NCBI GenBank assembly: GCA_004565275.1
Contig: SDOX01000001.1
Location: 558,001 to 622,000 of the forward strand
Direction of reading: 5' to 3'
DNA from: Nannochloropsis salina CCMP1776
Taxonomy: Eukaryota > Sar > Eustigmatophyceae > Eustigmatales > Monodopsidaceae
DNA: 64,000 bases
Both the position numbers and the translations under genes were made by a program. Positions 20,696-30,700 of this stretch are shown piece after piece. The notes beneath the pieces were generated by a model that ran no database searches, was not told the origin of the DNA, and saw only the letters and a program-made list of their open reading frames with translations. Each line of letters begins with the position of its first letter. The first letter of the stretch is position 1.

Positions 20696-23600
20696 TCAGT
20701 TACCCAGGTGCGCCTCTGCGGGGAGTATAGGAGGCGGCAAGCCCGTCTCCTTCTGACAGGAAGCCAGGAGCTGTTGGACCTCCGCGGGCGTGGCTTGGAG
20801 GCCCTTTCGAAATCCGAAATCGAAAATTCCCTGTCCACTGGAGGGCCCTGCTGATCCTTTTTCCTCCTCTTTGGACAACGCCGTCTGCGAAAAAAGGCCC
20901 GAGCGCGTTGCGGCGGTGGCGGCCTCGTCCACCTCTTCCCCCGAAAAAACGACACCGTAGCCTGCCCTGGCCCCCTCTACTGAGACGAGCCCGCGACGCA
21001 CGTCCTGAACAACAGCCGACACGGGCCGAGACAGTGGGTTTCCCCAGCCGCCCCCGCCCCAGGTGACGTAGTGGAGGAGATCGCCTTTCTTGACCTTCAC
21101 ATGGTCGCATTTGCTGGGCACCACCACGCGCTCTCCCCCCTCCACCGAGTCGAGGGGGCAGCCTCGGTATAGAACTTTGGTGGAACGACGCCCGGGTTTG
21201 CCTCCGTTCACTCCCCAAGGAGAGGTCAGCCACCTGTCGTCGTGGATCGAGACCTCGCCGTCTTCCAGGAACCGGTAGACGATGTTGATGCCATTGCCTC
21301 CCCGGTTGATTCCCGCCCCCCCCGAGTCCGGGACCGTGTAGAAGCGCTCGATGCGCACGGGGAAGTACTTCTCCATGAACTCGTTGGGGATGTTGGTGAA
21401 GGACGGCCAGAGCGAGTGCCCGTCCGCGCCGTCGCCGAAGGGGCGCCCGGGGATTCCTCCGAATCCGATGCCGTAGTACTGGAACCACTCGCCCGCAGAA
21501 TCGCGCCCGGAGTACATGATGTGCGGCGAGGAGCTGAAGCCGGCCGCGCACAAGTACTCAGGCTGGCGTTGGCCGAGAAGCCCGGTGAGGATGTCGAAGA
21601 TCCGACCGAGGGCGTGCGTTCGACAGGAGAGCGCGGCTGGCTTGCGGGGCTTGAGCAAAGAACCTTCTGGAATGATCACGTCCAGGAGTGAGTAGAAGCC
21701 GTCGTTCAAAATTATCTCGGGGTCGAAGACCATAATCATGTAGGCGCCACAGAACATGCGGAACATGTCCTCGTTCAGGAAGAAATTGATGCTTCCTGGG
21801 GACTGGGGGTCAGTGCCCGTAAAGTCGAACCGGAGGCGGCCCTCGGGCAGCTTGGCCATGGTGCAGCAAATCTTGTAGGGCCCATGCCCCATCGAGTCGT
21901 CGCACACATAGTCCTCGAAGTACAACTCGTCGTTCGGAACAGAGGTGCGGATCAACTCGGACATGGCCCGCTTGTTCCGCTCCAGCATCAAGTCTAGAGC
22001 CTGCAAATAAGGCTCGACACCAAAGCGCTGGCAGAGTTCAAGAATGCGGGCGCGCGCCAGTTTCACGGAGGCGACGATGGCCATCAGGTCGCACTTGTTC
22101 CAGACCGGCATACGCACCTGGTGCAAAATCAGCTCCAGCAAGTCCTCGTTCAGCTCTCCCCGTCGGTAGAGGCGGACAGGCGGGATGACCACCCCCTCCT
22201 CGAAGATGGAGTGAGCATCGTTGGGCATGGAGCACGCCACCTTCCCACCAATGTCGGTGACGTGCCCGAACATGGCCGCCCACCCGACCAGCCGGCCCTG
22301 GTCCTCCTCTTGACCGCGGCCCCCCGAGGCAGGGGCAAAGATGGGCATGACAGCCAGCCAGTCGTTGGCGTGCGACATGGCCCCGTCACAGCTGTAAGGG
22401 TCGGAGAGCAAAATGATGTCCCCGTCCTCGACGGGCTTCGTGTAGGACTTCATCAGCCCGTGGATGAAAGAGCCGAACTGCCCCACCACCATCTGCCCGC
22501 GCGGGTTGGCGATCATCGGAAATTGATCGTGCTGCTCGCGGATGCCTGGGCTCATGGCTGTGCGGTAGAGGACGGCGTCCATTTCTAAGCGGATGGAGCG
22601 CAGCGCGTTCTCCACGATGTCCAGCGTTACCGTGTCGATGGCAGGAGGCGTCAGGCAATGGCCAGCGTCGCCAGTCCCTCCGTTGCCACTCCCAGGCTCC
22701 CGCCCTTCCTCCAATCCCGGTTTCGGGTTGATGAGAATGACGCCCGTCTCGTGCACTTCGGCGCGGCAGTCGGCGAGGACCAGGGTGGTCGAGTCCATCT
22801 CGGTGATGATGGCGGGGCCCTCCACAACATGTCCTGCCAAGAGCTTTGCCCGATCGTAGATTGCCGCTTTCTGCAGACGCCCCTCCATGTAGACTTGGTT
22901 GTCCCCCGTCCGCGCCGGGGCCGGGGAGGGGTCGCGGGCCCTTGGCAAGGTCAGGGCTTCCACCTGGGCCGGACGACTCTCCGCCACTGCCCGCAGGTTC
23001 ACAAGCTCGTGGTCCTTGTCGAAGCTGAAGTGGAACTGCTTCCGGTGCTCGGCATCGAAGGCCTTGGCCAGCCACGCCAGTCCCTCCGCCGCGAAAGAGG
23101 CGATGTCGACGACCAGGGGCATGGTGAGCCCCTGCCCCTTGTACCGCACGTCCGCCGAGAAGGTTGTTTCCTGTTCCTCACGGGGGATCCCGTCCCTGTC
23201 CAAGAGCTCTGCCGCCTGCGTCCCCAGCGCCTCCAAAATACCCAGAACTTCGCCTACGTCCGTCTCTGTAAAGCGGCGGACGAAGGAGCGGGAACAGTCG
23301 TTCCGCGTGCGGGTGGTTGCGTCCCCGAATGCGCACAGCACACCGGGGGAGGGCGGGACCAAGACAGGCCAGGAGCCCATTAGCTTGGCCACGGCGTTGG
23401 CGTGCAGTGAGCCGGCTCCCCCAAAGCTGACAAGGGCGAAGTCCCTGGGGTCGTACCCCTGTTCGACCGAGACCAAACGCAAGGCCCCGAACATCTTCTC
23501 GTTCACGATGTCGATGATCCCCCGCGCCGCGTCCAGCACGCTCATGCCCAGCTTGGCCGCCACCTCGCCCACGGCTTTCTGGGAAGCAGCGACGTCGAGT

Positions 23601-24969
23601 TTGAACTCCCCCCCGAGCAGCGCCGAGGGCAGGTAGCCCAGCACGACGTTCGCGTCCGTCACGGTCGGCGCGGTGCCACCATGGCCGTAGCACGCCGGCC
23701 CCGGCATGGCCCCCGCGCTCTCTGGACCCACGCGCAAGGCGCTCGTCAGCTGTGGGACATGGGCGATGGACCCTCCCCCCGCCCCCACCGTGTGCACATC
23801 CAGGGCCTGCGCCCGGACCGTCACGTCGCCGACCCTCGTCTCCTTCCGCCGCTTCGGGACCCCCCCCTCGATCAGAGCCACATCCGCCGACGTGCCTCCC
23901 ACGTCCAGGGAGAGGAGGTTCTTGTACCCCACCTTCTCCGAGATCCAGAGTGCACCAGTCACGCCGCCCGCAGGCCCTGACATGAGCAGATTGACGGGAA
24001 ATCGACAGGCGTTCTCCTCGGAGGAAAGACCCCCATCGGAGCGGAGAATGGAGAGCTTCGAGCCCGGAATGGCCCGCTGGAGGTTTCCCAAGTAAGTGGC
24101 GACATTGGGGCGGATGTACGAATTCGCTACAGTTGTGAGCGCGCGTTCGTACTCGTACATTTCTGGGAGCACCTCGGAGGAGAGCGAGACGGGGATGCCG
24201 GGCATCTCCTCGGTCAGCACCCTCCGGACGCATTCCTCGTGCGCGGCGCTCACGTAGGCGTTCATCAAGCATACAGTTACAGCTTGCACCTTCTCACGCT
24301 TGAGTGTGGCGATCTGACGGCGGAGATCCCCCTCGTCGAGCGGGCGCACCACCATGCCGTCGGCGTCTATCCGCTCCTTCACCTCCACCGTCGCCTCGAG
24401 GGGCGCCAAGAGCGGGCCCTTGTTCCAAACGATGAAAGCCGCCAGGCCCCCAGGCACAAAGGATCTGTCAATGTGCAATATTTGCCGGTACCCCTCCGTC
24501 GTGATCAAACCCACTTTGACGCCTTTTCCCTCGAGGACGGCGTTCGTCGCCACAGTGGTCCCGTGCAAGACGTGCTGCACCTGGGACATGCTGACGCCGG
24601 CCAGCTTGCAGATTTTCTGTACAGCGTGTTTGTAAAGTGTCGATGTAGTTGGTGCCTACGCAGTCCATCCTAGCCTCTAGATCGAGACGGAACATTACCT
24701 TGATGCCGTTCAGGACGCCCTCGCTCGGGTCATGGGGGGTAGAGGGCACTTTGGCTTTGGCCGCGATAGCCGAGGTACGAACGTTGATGAGCAAGAGGTC
24801 TGTAAATGAACCTCCAACATCGATCCTGTTTCCGACAAATTTTGATGTCGGTGGTCATCATGATGGTACATTATTAAGACAGCACGACTCCCCCAACCGC
24901 GGCACTATTAGAGTTCCTCCTGCTCACTTACCCAAGGCGGTAATTATCATCAGGCCGGTTACCAGCCAT
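20696..24969 (-). CDS. Fused hydantoinase A/B (5-oxoprolinase/N-methylhydantoinase family) enzyme
   Basis: ATP-dependent amide-ring hydrolase or carboxylase family; substrate not predictable. Three exons, 24969..24932, 24825..24699 and 24616..20696, join in phase to 1361 residues. The tiny first exon completes the HyuA phosphate motif, RLGIDVGGSFTDLLL. HyuA signatures follow: KVPSTPHDPSEGVLNGI, HGTTVATNAVLE, SLDVGGTSADVALI, TVGAGGGSIA, SFGGAGSLHA. The HyuB half starts near residue 700 with DIVENALRSIRLEMD, then MVVGQFGSFIHGLMK, FGHVTDIGG, DSGGAGINRGG, and ends with WGGGGWGNP. The N- and C-terminal motifs resemble bacterial HyuA and HyuB more than the animal/yeast 5-oxoprolinase, which suggests a gene fusion of bacterial origin; that is an inference. 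No targeting signal is visible. Confidence 0.88.
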
Positions 24970-25557
24970 GGTATACGGAGTCGGAACCAAAATAATAAGA
25001 GGCCAAGTCGCTAGCTCTGTGTCTGTGCGCGTGGCAGGAGGGTGAGGGTCAGGTTGTCATGCCAGGGGGGATCCAGGCACGTATTCCCGCGACTCCCTCA
25101 TCACAGATATTGCATGTAACTCCAAGGGAATGGCTCAACACCTGATCCACACATCAGCACTGGCCATTGATCGAAATCAATAAATCAATAATTGTCTTCA
25201 AGACCGACCCGGATGGACAATGATCATGGAATGGCACTGCGCGGAAAAGCGTGTCAAAGGAGAGCACGTTTTTCTTCGGCGGCGTCGCTCTTGGTTGAAG
25301 AACAACGACGCAGGGGGGAGGTTGCATGAGCTGCTCCTAAAACGTAATAGGATATTGCGGGCCGGTGTATGAAGCGACTTCGCAACATCAGTAATCTGGA
25401 AAAATGGCATATTTTTATTTGGTCCCTTTACTTGTGCCTTCCTAGTCGAGTCCTTGTTTGGAAAATTGAATTTTCTTCCACCAAACGCTTGGAAAACCGG
25501 CACACAGAAAACACCTTTCCGCTGGTTATTTTCCTTACATGTAGTAACCATTTGACT
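24970..25557. other. Intergenic, upstream of hydantoinase gene
   Basis: About 590 bp carrying the hydantoinase promoter and the 3' UTR of the carrier gene (both minus strand). Short open frames only; nothing recognised. Confidence 0.4.
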
Positions 25558-27146
25558 TTAATCTTCCTCTGGTTCTGGAAAGCCCAGTTCAGCCTCATCC
25601 CCCACCAGCTGGGCGGCATCCTGTGCCTGCTGTTTCTCAGCAAATCTTTTGCCCAGGAAAGAATTCACCAGCTCGAAGGAGAGGAACATGATGGCGGTAT
25701 TTGGCACCACGCGGGCGACGTGTGTGCCCATCCCAGCGTATAAACCTCGGCGGCCCTCTTCCTTTGCAATCAATCGCAACGATTGCCACATGCTTCGATA
25801 CTTGAAGGCCCCGTTTCGCGCCTGCTCCCGAAGGCGCGTGCGGACTACTTCATGTGGATAAGTCGTAGTCGTCGCCACAAATTTGGAGAAGGCCGCCGCT
25901 GCCAAGGTAAATGTCGGAGGAAGATCTTCTTTAGCCTCCAAGCCTTCAGCACGCCGTTTGTCATTGTTTCGGACCAGCAATTGTTTTTTCAATTTCTCGT
26001 ACACAACAAACTGAATGCAGCCCTCCGAGCACCCCCAGTACGAGGCGCTCAGACCCTTCCAAAAGCCTTTCAAGCCTTCCTCGCGATAGATGCGAGTGAT
26101 GGCATTGCGATAGCTCGTGTACGCCATCTGGCCCACCGCCCCGTCGGCCATAAGCTGCATTCTCGTCTTGACCATCCAGATCGGATTAGTGATCGTATTC
26201 CCGGTCACTCCCTGCACGGATGTCACGTTAGGGAGACGAGTTTCCCCATAAGAGTGAATCAGCAAAGATGATGGCATCGCTTCAAGGAAGGCCGCTTCCA
26301 AAAAGCTCACACTCCGATACCGTCAGCACGACTTGTTCATCCGCCCATTGAAAAACAAGCACGTTCCACCCTTCCTCCTGTCCTTCTACCCCCCTTCACG
26401 CACCGCAGCTATGCCCGACAGGATGTGCGTGAGAGTGCTGTCCCCCAGGGATGGCATGAGCGCCTGCTTGGACGTGGAGTAGGCCCAGAAGTAGGTGGCT
26501 CGTGCCGGGATGATGCCGACCAGGGTCGGTGGCAAGCCCCGAAAGAAGCCCTTAAAGCCTGGTACAGTGGTTCAGGATATCCCGGTCATTGAGCGCGAGA
26601 ACTTCTAAGAAAGGAGATAGAATGTCACAGAGCACACAGTATGCCCGCACGCACCGTCCGCTGCCAGGATCTCGCGGGCGACACGGAACGGGTTTGAGCC
26701 ACCCCCGACGCGGGACGACTGTAGCTGTGTCTTCACCACCTCTATGGGACACGTTATACTGGAGGCCACGGCTCCTGCAAAGCCTGAAGGTTTGAAAATG
26801 TTGAATCGGGTATATCTTCATAGGCAGGAGGAAGCAATTTGTGGCGAGCAACCTTGAGAGGTCATCGTGTACCAACCTTTACCAAATTACAACTTACCGC
26901 CTGCAAACAAACTGTACAGCTGTTTTTGTCTTGCCAGAGCTTGTTCATTTTCGCTGGAATGCCAAAGTCGCATTTGATGTGCATCAACTTGTGAGTGAAT
27001 GCCGGTGAAGAGGTTTCCTCCACAGATGTCGAAACAGCTTACCTCGGGTTGGGGGGGCTGGCTGCATCGCCCGACTTAGGGATAGCTTTGGCCTTGGAGA
27101 CAGAACCCAACACATTTCTGCCACCAACATCTCCAGCGTCCGCCAT
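25558..27146 (-). CDS. Mitochondrial carrier, pyrimidine nucleotide type (SLC25A33/36, Rim2-like)
   Basis: Inner-membrane carrier expected to exchange pyrimidine nucleotides into mitochondria. Five exons, 27146..27043, 26953..26898, 26783..26655, 26558..26404 and 26211..25558, join in phase to 365 residues with the six-helix fold. The three carrier signatures are CPIEVVKTQLQ, NPIWMVKTRMQL and YPHEVVRTRLRE. The Trp in the second (PIW) and the sequences RATYFWAYSTSKQ, KGFWKGLSASYWG and RVVPNTAIMFLSFELV match the PNC/Rim2 subgroup. The FAD/folate and NAD carriers also carry PIW, so substrate remains a prediction. The short first exon (MADAGDVGGRNVLGS) is hydrophilic, as usual for N-tails facing the intermembrane space. 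Confidence 0.9.
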
Positions 27147-27749
27147 GGTGGCTGTGTTGCTCCACAGCATCACGGCAATAATCAATGTATTGATGGCAAA
27201 CGGGCGTAAACAGTGAAGGCAATTAAAGCGGGGACTCTTTCTTTGAACGGCCTCAAGTGAATGTCCCATTGGCCGCGGTCACACGTTGCGGATGTCCACA
27301 AAATAAAATACCTGAACTCGTTCCAACAGCGTCCGTATTTACATGGGGGAAGTGAGAGGTCGTTACAAGAATAAAAATCATTCGACTGGGTATCAAGCAC
27401 GGAGGAGGTTTACTTGCACGCGGCTATTTCGCGCATGATGAGGGGACATGTGCATGAAAGCAGCTGGGCGATTTAACATTGATGCAAAGAGTGTGGTGCT
27501 ACGGGCGCGCAGGGGCGCAAACTTGGCGTTGATTGCACCTCCGAGGCCTTCACTCGCTGGCAGACTCGATGCCGTCGCCAAGGAACAAGAATCTCACGCA
27601 CGCGTTTTGGAGCTTTCAAAAATCTGACGCTTTCCATTTTACCCGCAGCCTGAAGATCAGACGTAGCGGCTGTATTCAATCTGGGACAGGTGTGGCGTCC
27701 TAAGGGAGGAAAGGTTGGAGCACGTTGATCCGCGGCTGGCAAAGTCGCG
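27147..27749. promoter_or_regulatory. Divergent intergenic region, carrier/TRAPPC8
   Basis: About 600 bp between head-to-head starts. Presumably both promoters; no distinct element recognised. Confidence 0.35.
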
Positions 27750-30700
27750 ATGCTGCTGGGCAGCGGCGGGCGCAGGCAGGGTGAAGGCAGGCGGCCAGTG
27801 CTAGCGGTGGGGACAATTGTCACGGACGAAGCGGAACGAATATGCCACAAAAATGGTCTCCTCTTCCATGAACTACTGAGCGCATTTTCCGTGGCTGACA
27901 GCGCTGTTCCCTTTAGGTCCGTGTCACACACAGTGCAGCTGCATGACTTCCGGGTGAGTTTCGTTCAGGCCAGCGAGATGGCCGCTCGCCCGCAAGCCCT
28001 GGCCGAGGCTCGTCTTGCTGAGGCCCTTACTCTTCGGGAAGGGACACCAGAGGCTGAGAGTGCGTGGCTCTCTTTCGAGGAGGAGGAGGGTGGGGCTGTT
28101 GTAAATGTACGGGAGCGTGACGACATAGGCGACGCCTTAGCTGTACACGATGATCGCATGCCATGGTACCGGCGTTTTCGGGCATCTTTGCGACAATCCC
28201 TTCACTACGTCGAGCCTGAAATGTTGAGGTGCCCAGCTGCCCTGCTGGTTGTCGTGTCGTCCTCGGACCAGACTCCAATAGACCGGTTTAAGGAGCTCTC
28301 CTTGCCTCGCCACCTACCAGCCGCCTTTCAAACGGGTCAATTCGGGAGTCAAGACGTGCCCATTGTCTATTTGCTGCTTCATGATGAGTGGGAAGGAAAC
28401 GAGAGGGGGAACGGCCTTGTCTGTGCCGCAGAATTGCTCAGGCAAATGAAAAGCGAGCTTCCCACCGCCCCCTCTAAGCTCCTCCGCCTGAACTCCCTCC
28501 CGCCCCACTCCCTCAACCTGAACCAGGCCGCCATCTGGCGCCTGCCCTCGGAGGTCGACGAGCCCTCGGCCGAGAGCTTCTTCCCCAACGACCCCAATGA
28601 CCCGCGGCAGCGCCACCCTGTGCTGGGCGGGGACGGTGTCCGCGGCGCTTGCCTGAGCAGCGAGGACCTGCTCAACCTGAGGGAGCTGGCCCTCGAGCTG
28701 ACCGAGAAGATCGTCATTCCCGCCGTGGAGCGCCGTGTCTTCACCCTGCAGGCCACTGTCACGCAGTCTCGCAAGGGTGTCAAGAACTTTGTCCGCTCCC
28801 TCTGGCGCAAACCGCGAGAGGCGGTCGCCAGCACCAACGAGCAGCAGCCGCAGGACGGCGCGACTAGTCGCTCGGGCCCTTCCTCTGCCGCGAGCCTGGC
28901 AGCCTCCTGGTCCCCCGCGCTCTATCGCTTTGACCGGATCGAATCTCAGATTCGCCTCTTGGCCGACAGCCTGTTCGTGATGCAGGACTACGAGGCGGCC
29001 CTGGGCCATTACAAGCTCGTCCGCGACGACTTCAAAGCCGACAAGGCCTGGATGCACCTGGGTTCAGTCTATGAAATGATCGCCCTTTGCTATCACCACC
29101 TCAGTCACAGCACAGTTGGGAATGAGGGCTCGCACTCTGCGGGTGGCCCGTCCTCTCATTCGGGGGGGGATGGACGCTACCGCAGAGAGATGGAGGGGGC
29201 GATCGAAGACGCTCTCAAGGCATATTTCCGGCAGGTGGAGGAGGAGGAGCATGCCTCCGACCATCTCACCGGGCCCGGGAAGGGGCCAAAGGATCGAGCC
29301 AGTAGGGCCGGCAGTCTTGCGGCGCGCATGGCCACCCGCGCCAGTTTGTTGGGGACGGAGTACTTGCTAGCGGCTAGCCCACCCCAGGCCGTGGACGCTG
29401 CCACGCTGCTGGTGAACGCCGCGCGAAAGGAGACCCCTTTGTGTGCCGCTGTCCTGCTCGAGCAAGCAGCCTGGACATTTCTACACGGCGGGAACATGCG
29501 TAAGTTCGCCTTCTACATGAACATGGCGGGACGGGCCTTCTTGGCGTGTGAGGCCCCCTACCCACCCCTCGAACGTCAAGCGATCCGCTGCTACGCGAGC
29601 ACCTTGGGTTTGTACCAGGACAGCAGCTGGCGGTATATCCTTGAAGACATTCATTCTACTCTAGGCCGAGAACTGCTCAAGCTAGGGCAGCCAGAAAGGG
29701 GGCTCTATCACTTGCTGCGCTTGCTGATGCGTGGGGGCGCCTTCTCACCACAGCTTCCTGGGAGGAGCGGGCTTTCCCCTCAGGAGCAAACGGGCTTGGT
29801 CCGGGAGTTGCTGCAGGCCTGTCGAATTCGGCCCCGGGCATTGGCGTGGGTTATTCCTCGCTTGGAATGCGGCCTAAAAACGTTTGTGGCAGCCTTGCAC
29901 AGAGCGGGGCCACAAGAGCGACCGCCAGACGAAGCACACAGTCACGAGGAGCAGGCCTTGTCCTCCGTGATGGTGGACGGTCTGCGAGTGCCGCTGGTCT
30001 TGGAGGAGACTTTGCGAGTGGTTCAGGGCAATGAGGAGCCCCTGGGGAGAGAAGTGGAGGAGATGAAAAGAGAGCTCGAGAGGGAACTAAAAACAGCTGC
30101 TGTGATGGGAGAGAAGGGGGGAAGCATGCGGGAGTGGGTGCGAGCGCTTGGAAGAGTGGCGAAAGAAGAGGCGCGAGCGGCCGCTTTTTTGGCAGGTGGT
30201 CATCGCGATGATGCATCTCGTGCAGGGAGAGGGATTTGTTGGCGGGGCCGAGACGAGCCCATTACAGTCAGCGTGGACGTTGGAAACCCCCTAGACGTCC
30301 CCATCACGTTGACCGACATGCAGATAACTGCATCTTTCGAAGACGAAGCGCCACCATTCCAGCCTCCTCGGCCTCCATCTTTCACGGCATCCACAGCCCC
30401 CGGGATCCAGCCTCTAAGCGTAGAAGCTGTGTCAGTAGCACTCGCTCCCTCCGAGCGCAAATGCCTGCACCTACGCATCCACCCGCGACGCTGTGGGATC
30501 CTGCGTGTGACAGGCCTTCGCTGGCGATTGATGGGGGAGTTGTGGGGAAGCTTTGTGTTTCAGAGCCCCGGGCCCCTCTTACAGGGCACCCTGCAGCAGC
30601 GTGCGAGCCGAGCACGGGGGCCTGACGCCCGACTAGTCTCTCGAGTGGTGCCGGAGCTGCCTTTGCTGGAGGTGGAGTGGGAAGGCTTGCCCGAGACCGT

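Noticed and set aside
23178-24272. 364-codon minus-strand frame inside the hydantoinase gene
   Set aside because: An alternative frame of a GC-rich exon, Arg/Gly-rich without domain.
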